Of a stretch of DNA of 64,000 nucleotides, positions 37,254 through 47,241 are shown in pieces. The stretch covers positions 69,501 through 133,500 of the forward strand of contig NZ_PQGG01000010.1 in NCBI RefSeq assembly GCF_002915595.1. Direction: 5' to 3'. How positions within the stretch are numbered: position 1 is the first letter of the stretch; the number at the start of each line of letters is the position of its first letter. Source of the stretch: Zhongshania marina. Lineage in GTDB: Bacteria > Pseudomonadota > Gammaproteobacteria > Pseudomonadales > Spongiibacteraceae. The notes beneath the pieces were generated by a model, which saw only the letters and a program-made list of their open reading frames with translations, ran no database searches and had not been told where the DNA came from. A program made the translations under genes and the position numbers.

Positions 37254-38183
37254 CTACCCAAACAAATCAACAAGCACTTCACGCCCTTGGGGAATAAAAT
37301 CCGCGAAGCTGCAAAAGCCGTGGATTTGCCCAGCTACACACTGATAGTCAACGCGGTTACCCGCCGTCTCCAATCTGTCGGCGTATAGCTTGCCTTCATC
37401 ACATAGCGGATCGTACTCTGCAGTTATAATCACCGCCGGCGGCAAATTGTTTAAATCTGCCGCGAGTAAATCCACATAAGGCGTTTGCGCATTTGATGCT
37501 TCGCCAAGGTAGTGCCGCCAAAACCATTGCATTTGCTCGCGGCCTAAAAAATAGCCCTCGGCAAATTTATGTTGTGATTCGGTATCGCATCCCGGTGAGG
37601 TTACGGGGTATATCAAAATTTGCTTTTGAATTGTCGGGCCTTGGCGGTCTCGGGCCAGCAGGCACAGAACTGCAGCAAGATTGCCACCGGCACTATCTCC
37701 ACAAACTGAAATCGCGTTCGCATCTACACCCAATGCACCCGCCTCTTGGTTCAGCCATAGTAAGGCACGATAAGCATCTTCCGGCGCAGCAGGGAAGCGC
37801 GCCTCTGGCGCCAAACGATAGTCCACTGACACAACAACAGAAGCGCTGGCATTACAGATGGCTCTACACATACCATCATGAGTATCAAGGTCGCAGGCAA
37901 CAAAGCCGCCGCCATGAAAAAATAGTATCGCCGGCAAGGTGCTGGCATTGCCCTCGGCAGCGTGTGGATAATAAATTCGCACCGCCAACGGCTCACTATT
38001 ACCCGCCTCATCATCCAGCGCGGCAATCGGAACTTCGGTATTGAGAACCTTAAACACTGGCTCGACATTTTCCGCCAAGGGCAGCGTTGTTTTACGCATC
38101 ATCTCTGGCGTAAGCTCAGCCAAAGGTACATTCGGCTGGCTATTCAAAAGCACTAATAGGGTTTCCACCTCTGCTGCTAACAT
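37254..38183 (-). CDS. Alpha/beta hydrolase, hormone-sensitive lipase (HSL) family esterase
   Basis: Predicted carboxylesterase of about 309 residues. The oxyanion motif HGGGF (residues 90-94) and the nucleophile elbow GDSAGGN (S164) are those of bacterial HSL/family IV esterases; EYDPLCDEG and GQIHGFCSF supply the Asp and His. No signal peptide, so cytoplasmic. The ATG at 38183 is taken; a GTG two codons upstream is also in frame. It is followed upstream by an SDR gene on the same strand and lies next to the LuxR/Baeyer-Villiger/SDR genes, where an esterase could open esters or lactones. Confidence 0.9.
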   Translation of the reverse strand: MLAAEVETLLVLLNSQPNVPLAELTPEMMRKTTLPLAENVEPVFKVLNTEVPIAALDDEAGNSEPLAVRIYYPHAAEGNASTLPAILFFHGGGFVACDLDTHDGMCRAICNASASVVVSVDYRLAPEARFPAAPEDAYRALLWLNQEAGALGVDANAISVCGDSAGGNLAAVLCLLARDRQGPTIQKQILIYPVTSPGCDTESQHKFAEGYFLGREQMQWFWRHYLGEASNAQTPYVDLLAADLNNLPPAVIITAEYDPLCDEGKLYADRLETAGNRVDYQCVAGQIHGFCSFADFIPQGREVLVDLFG

Positions 38184-38221
38184 GACCACTCCCTAATACT
38201 TAAAACTGAACACCGCTTCGT

Positions 38222-39055
38222 TTAATCGCAAATCACTTGTTCAAACACCGGATTGATTTCCTTAACTAAGGCCTCAGCCTTAGCTATGTAAGTCGGCTTA
38301 AAGTCAGGATGAGTGAATACCCAAAATGCCTTGCGCTCTATCGCATCAAATACCATTTCTGCCACCTCGCTCGGTGCCATACCCGCTTGAATACCCTGGC
38401 GCAGAAAATCATTTAATTGCCCAGCATTCTGCTGGGCCGTATCACTACTATCTATGGCATCCATTATATTGCTGGCTACCTGCGCGGGGCATAGTACCGA
38501 CACGCCAATATCAGCCCCCTGCGACTGCAGCTCATAAAGCAAGGTTTCAGATAGCGACACCAGCGCATGTTTGCTTGCGCTATATGGGCCCATCATTGGC
38601 GAACTAAGTAGACCCGCCAAGGAAGAAGTATTCACAATATGTGCCGGCGATGATTGCGTTAACATACGCGGTACAAAGGCTTTTACTCCGTACACCGCCC
38701 CCAACAAATTAATATTTATTGTTTTCTGCCAGTCCTCAACACTGCACTGCCAAGTTAAACCATTGAGCATAATACCGGCATTATTAAATAGCAGATTGAC
38801 AACACCGTAGCGCTCATAAGCAAAAGCCGCTAGGGCATTCAACTGTTCTGGATCTGAAACATCACAAACCATAACGGCGTGTTCAATACCGCGCTGGTTT
38901 AAATCCTCACTCAGTGCGGCCAAACGCGATGAACTAATATCCGCCGCGACGATCCGTATATTTCTCTGAGCACAAGCGTTCACCAAGCCCAAGCCAATAC
39001 CACTTGCTGCGCCGGTGATCACCGCGACGTTTTGCTTTCCAATGTTCATAACCAT
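38222..39055 (-). CDS. Short-chain dehydrogenase/reductase
   Basis: Classical SDR of 277 residues, probably an NAD(P)-dependent alcohol/ketone oxidoreductase. The cofactor motif TGAASGIG is near residue 15, NNAG near 90, the catalytic serine in VNTSSLAGLL and the YSASK motif (Y and K) about 13 residues on. The acidic residue in VAADIS after the second strand favours NAD(H). Two starts two codons apart (39055 and 39049) cannot be separated. It shares the strand and a 38-bp gap with the esterase gene and diverges from the LuxR-type regulator 161 bp away. Confidence 0.9.
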   Translation of the reverse strand: MVMNIGKQNVAVITGAASGIGLGLVNACAQRNIRIVAADISSSRLAALSEDLNQRGIEHAVMVCDVSDPEQLNALAAFAYERYGVVNLLFNNAGIMLNGLTWQCSVEDWQKTININLLGAVYGVKAFVPRMLTQSSPAHIVNTSSLAGLLSSPMMGPYSASKHALVSLSETLLYELQSQGADIGVSVLCPAQVASNIMDAIDSSDTAQQNAGQLNDFLRQGIQAGMAPSEVAEMVFDAIERKAFWVFTHPDFKPTYIAKAEALVKEINPVFEQVICD

Positions 39056-39216
39056 ACACTCAATGACTTCTTATTAGTTCCTAATGTGCAAGTTAGGAAC
39101 ACATAAATCATCGTCAAGATGGACTAGTACAAAGGCAAACTATGCCGCTATGCTGGCAAGCTATTCCGCGCCTGCGGAAAGACAATAATGAATAAGCACT
39201 CAGCGGATAAGAAAAA

Positions 39217-40377
39217 ATGGCAAACGACACCGCACCATATACATTAAAGGCCTATAGCGAACTTGTTGAAAGCATATACAAAGGCCTAGACGAAACGCCA
39301 CTGTGGCAGAGCTTTTTAAGGCTGCTACGGGAGGAAATGGAAGCAAATATTTGTTTTCTTATTTTGCGCACGCCCAATTTAGGCGATGCGGGATTACTTT
39401 TAAACGATGGCCTACCCACGCCGATTTCTGACACTCCCAACAATGTATATAGCGACGGTCTGTACGCCCTAGATCCCTTCGTCAATCTACCCGCAGGACA
39501 AGTAGTATCGCTGGAAGAGTTTTTACCCAAGGATCAACTCCTACACAGCGAGTTTTATCAACGCTGCATGAAACCCTTTGATTTACTGCATATTCTCGGT
39601 GTAGACATGCAACTGGCTGACGGTATGCGGGCGAATCTGCGTATTACCCGCAGCCCCAATGCTCCGGCGTTTACGGCACAAGACAAAGAAAAAATTGCCT
39701 TATTACTAACACACTTACACAGCGCCATTCCCTTATTTGCAAGATTACAGCGCATGGAAACAGAGCGAACATTACTTGATCGCACCGTTTCACAACTCTC
39801 ACTCGGCACTATTATTCTCAACGACAAGCGACAATTTCTGCACTGCAATGCAATTGCTGATCAAATTCTTGCCGAGAAAAATGGTATCAGCAGTAAGGAT
39901 CGGCAATTGCAAATTAGCCAAGGTAACGAGGCCAGTCACTTCCGACAATTGATTAGCAGCGCCATAGACGCGCACCGTCAAAGCAAACCGCATATTGTGC
40001 AAGCAATGGCAATTACCCGTAGTGCAGGTCATTTACCGCTGAATATTGTTGTGCGCTCCATACCCCAGCTTAGCCAAGTAGACGGCCAAGCCGTCGCCGC
40101 CGTAGCGGTATTTCTTAGCGACCCCGAATATAAATCACAAACCTCAGCAGAAGTGCTGGGCCAACTTTACGGCCTAACCCCAGCGGAATCGCGCTTAGCC
40201 ATGGCGCTAGCGGACGGGCAAAGTTTAGAAGACGCCAGTAACAGCTTGCACATCAGCCGCAACACCGCCCGCGCGCATTTACGGGCAATTTTTGCCAAAA
40301 CCGGCGTCACTCAGCAAACCATGCTGGTAAGCCTGCTACTAAAAAGCGTTGCAGCCTTTCTCGCCTCGCCCCGTTAA
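39217..40377 (+). CDS. LuxR-type transcriptional regulator
   Basis: A 386-residue regulator with a C-terminal LuxR/FixJ helix-turn-helix: LYGLTPAESRLAMALADGQS, then LEDASNSLHISRNTARAHLRAIFAKTGV. The N-terminal two thirds (an alpha/beta region with a possible PAS-like segment around LGTIILNDKRQFLHCNAIADQIL) have no receiver domain, so it should respond to a small molecule or partner rather than phosphorylation. Proteins of this build often sit beside catabolic genes. It diverges from the SDR/esterase pair and precedes the monooxygenase by 103 bp, and is the obvious candidate regulator for both. Confidence 0.88.
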   Translation: MANDTAPYTLKAYSELVESIYKGLDETPLWQSFLRLLREEMEANICFLILRTPNLGDAGLLLNDGLPTPISDTPNNVYSDGLYALDPFVNLPAGQVVSLEEFLPKDQLLHSEFYQRCMKPFDLLHILGVDMQLADGMRANLRITRSPNAPAFTAQDKEKIALLLTHLHSAIPLFARLQRMETERTLLDRTVSQLSLGTIILNDKRQFLHCNAIADQILAEKNGISSKDRQLQISQGNEASHFRQLISSAIDAHRQSKPHIVQAMAITRSAGHLPLNIVVRSIPQLSQVDGQAVAAVAVFLSDPEYKSQTSAEVLGQLYGLTPAESRLAMALADGQSLEDASNSLHISRNTARAHLRAIFAKTGVTQQTMLVSLLLKSVAAFLASPR

Positions 40378-40480
40378 CGATATTGCCCTAAATAGTTTAT
40401 CTGGACGATTTAAGCCGCAACAAAGCCACATAGGATATGCCCCATAACGCAACATGCGCGGCAATTTTGGCTAATAGGGT

Positions 40481-41959
40481 ATGGCTCAGATGAACAATAA
40501 TAAACTTAATACACAGCATCGCTATGTGATTATCGGCGCTGGCATGGCCGGCATTTTAGCCGCCATCAAATTGCGCGAAGCGGGAAAGCACAATGTCCGC
40601 GTTTACGAAAAAGCAGACCGTATCGGCGGCACTTGGCGAGAGAACACCTACCCTGGCTTAAGTTGTGACGTGCCCTCCCATTCTTACACCTATTCCTTTG
40701 AGCCTAATTCTGAATGGACCCGGCATCTTCCACCGGGGCCAGAAGTACAGGCCTACTTTGAGTCCGTAGTTGCCAAATACAAGCTCGAAGAAATAATCTC
40801 TTTCAATGAAGAAATTACCGACTGCCACTTTAAAAATAATCAGTGGCATATCAGCACATCAAAGGGCAACAGTGACTGCGCCGACTTTGTTATTGCCGCC
40901 ACCGGCGTATTGCATCACCCCCGCATTCCGCACATTGACGGCATGGAAAAATTCAAAGGTAAGATTTTTCACAGCGCCCGCTGGGATCACTCCGCATCAT
41001 TAGAAAACAAGCGGATCGCGGTTATTGGCACCGGTTCTACCGGCGTTCAAATTGTGACGGCACTTGCTGAATGCGCTGCTCAGCTATGCCACTACCAACG
41101 CACACCACAATGGATTATGCCGGTGGTGAATGCCGAATTTAGCGAAGCCGAAAAGGCACTATTCCGCAACGATCCAATCGCCCTCAAAAGCATCCAAAAT
41201 GACCCAGAATTAGAAGCAAATATTGAGCGCTTCTCAGTGGCGATTACCGAGCCAGATTCAGCGGCAATGCATGAAATTGAAAACATCGTCAGGGAAAATT
41301 TAGAAAACTCCATTAGCGATCCTGAATTAAGAGAACGCTTACGCCCTAACTACCGCGCCGCTTGTAAGCGACTAATTTATTCCGAAAACTTCTACCAAGC
41401 CGTGCAACAAGCCAATGTAGAAGTACTATTGGAAGGCGTCGATTCCATTGAAGAGAATGGTATTCGCAGTGCCGATGGCACACTCAGAGAATTCGACATT
41501 ATCGTGCTCGCCACTGGCTTTCAGGCCGATCGTTTTATGCGCCCCATGAGAATAACAGGCGAAAACGATATCACACTGGAGCAAGCCTGGGCCGATCGCC
41601 CTACGGCCTATATGTCCGTATCTATTCCAGAGTTTCCCAACCTCTTTATGCTCAACGGCCCCAATGGCCCAGTCGGCAATTTCTCCCTTATCGAAATTGC
41701 CGAGCAACAGTGGCATTACATTAGCCAATTAATGTCGCTGGTTGAAAGCGGTCAATACCAGAAAGTCAGTGCCAGCCAAACTGCGCTAGAAAACTTTGAT
41801 AAAGCAAGAATCGTAGCGGCTAAAAAATCCATTTTCGGATCAGGTTGCCAAAGCTGGTATTTAGATGCGCAGGGCGTACCCGCAACATGGCCGTGGACCC
41901 GCGCTCAGTTTAAAGAAGCCATGCAAAAGCCCGATTTATCAGATTATTGTTTGGCCTAA
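40481..41959 (+). CDS. FAD-dependent Baeyer-Villiger-type monooxygenase
   Basis: A 492-residue class B flavoprotein monooxygenase. The FAD site is IIGAGMAGILAA (glycines at 19-24); IGGTWRENTYPGLSCDVPSHSY is the typical group after it; the Baeyer-Villiger fingerprint FKGKIFHSARWD (residues 158-169) matches FxGxxxHxxxW[PD] exactly; the NADPH site is VIGTGSTGVQI. It should insert oxygen beside a ketone to give an ester or lactone; the substrate is unknown. It lies between a LuxR-type regulator and an SDR (40 bp downstream), a pairing common in cyclic-ketone, terpene or steroid degradation. Confidence 0.92.
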   Translation: MAQMNNNKLNTQHRYVIIGAGMAGILAAIKLREAGKHNVRVYEKADRIGGTWRENTYPGLSCDVPSHSYTYSFEPNSEWTRHLPPGPEVQAYFESVVAKYKLEEIISFNEEITDCHFKNNQWHISTSKGNSDCADFVIAATGVLHHPRIPHIDGMEKFKGKIFHSARWDHSASLENKRIAVIGTGSTGVQIVTALAECAAQLCHYQRTPQWIMPVVNAEFSEAEKALFRNDPIALKSIQNDPELEANIERFSVAITEPDSAAMHEIENIVRENLENSISDPELRERLRPNYRAACKRLIYSENFYQAVQQANVEVLLEGVDSIEENGIRSADGTLREFDIIVLATGFQADRFMRPMRITGENDITLEQAWADRPTAYMSVSIPEFPNLFMLNGPNGPVGNFSLIEIAEQQWHYISQLMSLVESGQYQKVSASQTALENFDKARIVAAKKSIFGSGCQSWYLDAQGVPATWPWTRAQFKEAMQKPDLSDYCLA

Positions 41960-41998
41960 GAACAACACAAATCATCATAAAATAAAAAGGACTAAAAA

Positions 41999-42754
41999 AT
42001 GAGAAACGTAGCCCTTATAACCGGCGCCTGCTCCGGTATTGGCCTCGCCAGTGTAGACGCACTACTTAGCAGCGGCGCCACCATTATCGCCTGCGACATC
42101 AACCCACCATCGGATGCACTATCGGCACTGTGGGAAGCAAAAAATGTGCATTTTTTTAGTCTAAACGTAGAAAGCGAAACAGCCATTCGCACGGCGGTAA
42201 ATCAACTTGCGGATGAATTCGCAGGAATAGATACCTTGGTTAACTGCGCGGGTATAAGTGGCTGGGGCGGCGTCACCAATATTGATATGGCCCAGTGGCA
42301 AAAAGTACTCAACATAAACCTGACCGGCAGTATGCTAATGTGCAAATACGTCATCCCCATTATGCTTGCTCAGGGGGCCGGCAATATCATTAATGTGGCG
42401 AGCATTTTTGGTTTAGAGGCCTGCGATAATAATGTTGCTTACAACGTCTCCAAAGGCGGCATCATCCAATTAACCCGCAGTATTACCGCAGACTATGCTA
42501 GCCGTGGCATTCGCTGTAATAGCGTCGCACCGGGGCTTATCGATACCGCAATGACTAAGGATATCACTCTTGATTCAAGTCTTCATGAAAAATTCATTAG
42601 CTGGCATCTTCAGGGCCGAGCTGGCCGCGCCGACGAAGTTGCCAGTGTTATTAACTTTTTAGCTTCTAACGCCGCATCCTTTGTAAATGGCCAAACCATC
42701 GCTGTTGATGGTGGCTTTAGCGCCGGCCGCAAATTCGCTCCCCATACCGTGTGA
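41999..42754 (+). CDS. Short-chain dehydrogenase/reductase (3-oxoacyl-ACP reductase-like)
   Basis: Classical SDR of 251 residues. TGACSGIG at the N-terminus, NCAG, catalytic serine in NVASIFGLEA, YNVSK (Y and K) and the C-terminal FVNGQTIAVDGGFSAG are all in place. IIACDIN after the second strand suggests NAD(H). It follows the monooxygenase by 40 bp and precedes a strong terminator, so the two form a unit: an alcohol oxidised by this enzyme could supply the ketone for the monooxygenase, which is inference from context. Confidence 0.92.
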   Translation: MRNVALITGACSGIGLASVDALLSSGATIIACDINPPSDALSALWEAKNVHFFSLNVESETAIRTAVNQLADEFAGIDTLVNCAGISGWGGVTNIDMAQWQKVLNINLTGSMLMCKYVIPIMLAQGAGNIINVASIFGLEACDNNVAYNVSKGGIIQLTRSITADYASRGIRCNSVAPGLIDTAMTKDITLDSSLHEKFISWHLQGRAGRADEVASVINFLASNAASFVNGQTIAVDGGFSAGRKFAPHTV

Positions 42755-42762
42755 GAGCTCTT

Positions 42763-42788
42763 GGCTGCCACGAGTGGCAGCCCTTTTT
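42763..42788 (+). terminator. Rho-independent terminator after the monooxygenase-SDR unit
   Basis: Perfect eight-base stem GGCTGCCA / TGGCAGCC with a CGAG loop, followed by CTTTTTACTTTT, 9 bp after the SDR stop. Confidence 0.95.
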
Positions 42789-42941
42789 ACTTTTACTTAT
42801 CGAATAGTCCAATTCAACGATGCTTGAAAAAATCAGCCATGACATAAATAGCATCATGAAAAATGCAGGGCTAAAGATAATCGATAGAGTTCGCATTTTA
42901 CTGCTGTAAAAATAAAAATATTATTTTAGTCGGAGCACACT

Positions 42942-45158
42942 ATGTCGTCATTACGAACCCACTCTCAGTCTGCCGCTGCGCTTATTCTTGCGATCGCGGC
43001 CATAAACACCAGCCATGCCGAACAGTCTAGCAATGGTCTCACGCTAGAGGAGGTCGTTGTGACCGCCCAAAAGAAAACCGAATCTCTGCAAGACGCACCT
43101 ATTTCACTAATCGCATTTGGCAGTGAAAAATTGGAACAATTAGGCATCAGCGATGTTGGCGACATTCAAAGTGCCGTACCCAATTTATCTACCGCACCAC
43201 ACCCAAGTAACCGAAATTCTCTCACCGCATTCATCCGTGGCGTCGGCAATGCTGACCTGCAAATCACCAAAGACCCAGCAGTAGGCGTGTATTTAGACGG
43301 CGTCTATCTCGGTCGCTCGGCGGGTCTAACCGCCGACATTGCCGACGTGCAAGCTATTGAAGTATTACGTGGCCCACAAGGCACGCTTTACGGACGCAAC
43401 ACCACGGGCGGTGCGATCTCGATACGCAGCGCTCAGCCCGATGAAAATTTCAGCCTTAAACAAAAGCTCAGCAAAGGCAATCGCGGTTATTGGCGCACCT
43501 TGACCCAAGCCAACCTCCCCGTGTCCGACACTCTCATGGTACGCGCCGCGTTTAGCCGAAGTGCAGAAGATGGCTGGGTTGAGAACAGTGGCGCCGGCAA
43601 AGATTTTGGCGAGCAACAAAAACAAGCTATGCGTATTGCGGTGCGCTGGCTAGCCAGTGATGATCTAATGCTGGATTACGCCTATGACCAATCAGAGATA
43701 AACGGAGGGCAACTTGCCTATCAGCTTAGCCGCGTAACCAATGCCAATGGTGCCGGCCTTACACCATTTGCCCGCGAAGATCGCCAATCTACCCTGTCGG
43801 TTAATAATTTAAAAAACAGCAGCGACGACATTAGTGGCCACAGCATAACGGCAACATGGTTTGTTAATAATGAACTCACCATAAAATCGATAACGGCTTA
43901 CCGCGAACTAGACGAGTTTGCCTATCAAGATTATTCCGCAAGCGCCCACCACTTTAGCGGCGGCACATTTCCATCAATGGTAGCCAGCGGCGCAGAAATC
44001 CTCGACACCAACACCGACAAAGTGCAAGATCAAATATCCCAAGAAATTCAATTTTTGGGCAGCCTCGCAGACGGAAAAATTGATTACGTCGGCGGGCTGT
44101 ATTATTTCAAGGAAGAAGGCAGCGAAGATCAATTAGCCTCACTCAATCTTTTAGCGCTGGGGGGCTTCCCTGAAATAGCCGAGGAATATTACGAAATTGA
44201 CGCCAGTGCAGAATCCCTCGCAGCGTTCTCTCAAATAGAATACACCCCAGAATTTCTTGAGCAGCGTCTACATATTACCCTCGGCATGCGCTACACCAGC
44301 GACAAACGCGAGGCGACCAAATACGATAATTTGTATAACAATCTTAACGGTGCAAGCGTCAGTGGTGAGCAGACATCAAGCAAATTTACACCCAGTGTGA
44401 CTGTAGCCTATGACCTCAGCGACGACGTCAATGCCTATGCCAAAATCGCCACGGCCTACCGCGCTGGCGGTTTTAATACTCGCGGTACCGAAGCGCGCTT
44501 TGCCGACGGCTTTGACCCCGAAGAATTATTAGCCTATGAAATAGGGACAAAAGCGGAGTTACTAAACCGTCGCGTAAGACTAAACCTCGCCGCCTTTTGG
44601 TATGAGTACACCGATTTGCAGGTAGACCAAAGTGATCCGGTAAATATCATTGCAACCGACACCTTCAACGCCGGTGAAGCAAAAATGTCTGGGGCAGAAA
44701 TGGACTTGACCGCGCTCCTAAGCCGAGATTTGCAGCTTAATATTAGCTACGGTTACCTCGATGCCAGCTACGAATCTTTCATTCAATACGGACAGGAAGT
44801 ATCAAATACCAAAAATGTGCCCTCAGCCCCTCAACACAGCTATAACATCAGTTTAGATTACGCTCGCCCCATCTCCGTGGGTGAACTCAATGCGGCGATA
44901 CATTACAGCTGGGAAGATGAATACTATTTCAGCACCCAAGGTATCGCCCGTAAAGACGACGTTGGCCTACTAGGCGTGACACTCGGCGTCAGCAATATTG
45001 CCATCGGCAATAGCGAACTTAGCGTGCAACTGTGGGGACGTAATCTAGAAAACAAGAGCTATGCCGCCCACGAAATTGACTGGGCCGCGAGCGGCTTTGT
45101 GACCACCATCTTCGGTGAACCACGCAGCTACGGCTTAGACCTAACACTGTCGTTCTAA
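42942..45158 (+). CDS. TonB-dependent outer-membrane receptor
   Basis: A 738-residue TonB-dependent transporter of the type common in Sphingomonads and marine Gammaproteobacteria. Signal peptide ending near SHAE, TonB box LEEVVVTAQKKTESLQDAPI, plug domain with FIRGVGNADLQITKDPAVGVY and VLRGPQGTLYGRNTTGGAI, and a barrel that ends in YGLDLTLSF. The substrate is unknown. It has GGAG before the ATG, lies between two good terminators and therefore is transcribed alone, next to genes for a monooxygenase and a wax ester synthase; uptake of a hydrophobic carbon source is a reasonable guess. Confidence 0.93.
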   Translation: MSSLRTHSQSAAALILAIAAINTSHAEQSSNGLTLEEVVVTAQKKTESLQDAPISLIAFGSEKLEQLGISDVGDIQSAVPNLSTAPHPSNRNSLTAFIRGVGNADLQITKDPAVGVYLDGVYLGRSAGLTADIADVQAIEVLRGPQGTLYGRNTTGGAISIRSAQPDENFSLKQKLSKGNRGYWRTLTQANLPVSDTLMVRAAFSRSAEDGWVENSGAGKDFGEQQKQAMRIAVRWLASDDLMLDYAYDQSEINGGQLAYQLSRVTNANGAGLTPFAREDRQSTLSVNNLKNSSDDISGHSITATWFVNNELTIKSITAYRELDEFAYQDYSASAHHFSGGTFPSMVASGAEILDTNTDKVQDQISQEIQFLGSLADGKIDYVGGLYYFKEEGSEDQLASLNLLALGGFPEIAEEYYEIDASAESLAAFSQIEYTPEFLEQRLHITLGMRYTSDKREATKYDNLYNNLNGASVSGEQTSSKFTPSVTVAYDLSDDVNAYAKIATAYRAGGFNTRGTEARFADGFDPEELLAYEIGTKAELLNRRVRLNLAAFWYEYTDLQVDQSDPVNIIATDTFNAGEAKMSGAEMDLTALLSRDLQLNISYGYLDASYESFIQYGQEVSNTKNVPSAPQHSYNISLDYARPISVGELNAAIHYSWEDEYYFSTQGIARKDDVGLLGVTLGVSNIAIGNSELSVQLWGRNLENKSYAAHEIDWAASGFVTTIFGEPRSYGLDLTLSF

Positions 45159-45170
45159 AGGCAAATCAGT

Positions 45171-45197
45171 AAGTAGCCAGAGCAATGCTGGCTACTT
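45171..45197 (+). terminator. Probable terminator after the TonB-dependent receptor
   Basis: Perfect ten-base stem AAGTAGCCAG / CTGGCTACTT around a seven-base loop, 12 bp after the stop codon; the following sequence is only moderately T-rich. Confidence 0.75.
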
Positions 45198-45493
45198 CTG
45201 TCCCCTCAAATGCCATAAAAAACCTTTAAGCAAAAAATAAACTTAGCCGACCTTATCTAAGCCGAATATTCCCCCATCTATCTCAAACGACCTACAAAAT
45301 GTCGCTAGCTGCCTCTAGCTTTAAAAATACCCGCTCACCACAACCCGATCATGGCCCAGTAATTGCTGAATTTTTTTGGTGTTTCTTAGTCACAAATTGG
45401 TAGTGTCTGGGTCGCTTTGCGAATAAATCCACTGAGTGACACACAGTCGCCACACAAAACACCTAATGTTGTCATCGCATGTAGCACACAATA
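45198..45493. other. Intergenic stretch without recognised features
   Basis: About 300 bases between the receptor terminator and the wax ester synthase gene. I examined it for a sigma-54 promoter (TGG...GC at 12-base spacing), tRNA and hairpins and found nothing convincing. It probably contains the promoter of the downstream gene. Confidence 0.5.
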
Positions 45494-46960
45494 ATGGATC
45501 ACATCACTATGCAACAGTTAGACGGTCTTGATGCACTCTTTGCTCTTAATGAACGCCAACATGCGCCCATGCATATTGCGGCGCTGTTGATTTACAAACC
45601 CAGCCAAATCAAACACAAGACCTTTCTACAGCAGGAGATACGCCAAAGTATTAAGCAACGCCTGCCGACCTCTGCCATCTTTCGGCGGCGACTATTCCCT
45701 GTTGCCTACGGTATAGATCACCCCTACTGGATTGAAGATCAAAACTTTGATTTAGATCAGCATGTGTTCAGCCATTCAATAAAAAGCCACAACGGCGATC
45801 TGCAAAGCCTTTTAACGAGACTGCATGCTCAACCTATGGATATGAGCCGCCCACTATGGGAAGTACACATTATTCACGGCCTAGGAAATTTAAAATGCTA
45901 CGAAAAAGGTAGCTTTGGCCTGTATATGAAAGTTCATCATGCAGCGATGGATGGAGTATCTGGCACCGACATTCTCGCCGCCCTACACAATTTAGAACCT
46001 ATCGCTTTTTCGCCAGACTACACACCACCTAAGGCCGACGACTGGCAGGCAGACACACCACCCTCACAATGGGCCATGACTCGCCAAGCCTGCTTGAACA
46101 ACCTTCGCAAACCGCTAAATTTGGCATGGCAAACGCGGAAACTTATTCCCTCTTGGAAGCGCGCAACCCAGCAGGACGATGGCAGCCACCGCCCTGCGAT
46201 AAGCTGGCAAAAATCCCCCTTCAACAGCCGCATAGATGCCCAGCGCGACATTTTATTACTGCGCTTTGATTTTTCTCGGCTGCGCCAAATTCGCCGCCAC
46301 TACCCCAAAACCACCGTCAATCATGTCATTCTCAGCATTGTCGGCGGTGCGCTGCGGCGTTATCTCATTGCGCTAAACAGCTTGCCAGATAACTCACTGG
46401 CATCAATGGTGCCGGTCAACGTACGCGATCGCCAGAGCGGTTCGGCGGGCAATGCCATCAGTATGATGATTTCCAATTTACGCACCGACATTGAATGCCC
46501 ACTGCAACGCCTACTGGCCGTGCGCGACGCCTCGAACAGTGCCAAGCAGCTATCGAGCAGCATTGGTCGCAACGCGGTCACCTCCCTAGTAAGGACAATG
46601 CCTAGCGGTTTAGAGTCTCTTGCTGTACGCGCGTTATCTGCCCTATCTTACTGGCCCGGCGGTGTTCCCTTACCGGCCTGCACCATTGTCAGCAATGTGC
46701 CGGGGCCGCCAGTTCCACTTTATTTTAATGATGCCAAATTAGTAGACATGCTCGGCCTTGGCTTGCTTATCGACAACTTGGGCTTATTCCACGTCGCCAT
46801 GAGCTACAACGGCGTAATGACCCTATCGGTACTTAGCAGCCCCAGCGCACTAAAAGAACCCGAGCTTTACCGGCGCTGTTTAGAGGAATCTTATGCTGCC
46901 TTGGACGAGGCGATCAGCCGCGAAGAAACTAAAGACCGCCCTTCAAGCAAGCGGGCCTGA
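45494..46960 (+). CDS. Wax ester synthase / diacylglycerol O-acyltransferase (WS/DGAT)
   Basis: Acyl-CoA-dependent acyltransferase making wax esters or triacylglycerol storage lipids at the inner membrane. The catalytic motif HHAAMDG (HHxxxDG) is intact at residues 148-154; LDGLDALF near the start, MDMSRPLWEVHIIHGL, VPVNVRDRQSGSAGNAISMM and NVPGPPVPLYFNDAKL are the other family landmarks. The 488 residues fit the family. The ATG at 45494 or a second in-frame ATG at 45509 could be the start; the second has the better upstream sequence. It suggests that the organism stores carbon as neutral lipid. Confidence 0.93.
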   Translation: MDHITMQQLDGLDALFALNERQHAPMHIAALLIYKPSQIKHKTFLQQEIRQSIKQRLPTSAIFRRRLFPVAYGIDHPYWIEDQNFDLDQHVFSHSIKSHNGDLQSLLTRLHAQPMDMSRPLWEVHIIHGLGNLKCYEKGSFGLYMKVHHAAMDGVSGTDILAALHNLEPIAFSPDYTPPKADDWQADTPPSQWAMTRQACLNNLRKPLNLAWQTRKLIPSWKRATQQDDGSHRPAISWQKSPFNSRIDAQRDILLLRFDFSRLRQIRRHYPKTTVNHVILSIVGGALRRYLIALNSLPDNSLASMVPVNVRDRQSGSAGNAISMMISNLRTDIECPLQRLLAVRDASNSAKQLSSSIGRNAVTSLVRTMPSGLESLAVRALSALSYWPGGVPLPACTIVSNVPGPPVPLYFNDAKLVDMLGLGLLIDNLGLFHVAMSYNGVMTLSVLSSPSALKEPELYRRCLEESYAALDEAISREETKDRPSSKRA

Positions 46961-47241
46961 GAAATAGTAGCCCTGCGCCGATCTACACCAACAAGGCTGA
47001 ATTCATTGGCTAATTGCACTCCGAGCTAGGCAATGCCTTTTGAAGAATGGATTGATAGTCGGCTCTTTTGTGCAAAAAATGATTGAAAAGAATTTGGGAA
47101 GCATCTCAAAACGACACAAAGCGAACATTGGAGTAGATGTAGATCTCTATACACCCTAGCAAGCAAAGTTGCGGTATCATCTACGCCGCAGCTAAACCGC
47201 CAAATTAGCGCTATGTGTAATAAATTTGAGTTCGCCTAACC

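Noticed and set aside
45400-45435. Possible sigma-54 promoter before the wax ester synthase gene
   Set aside because: GG and GC doublets are present but two bases too close together for a sigma-54 element.
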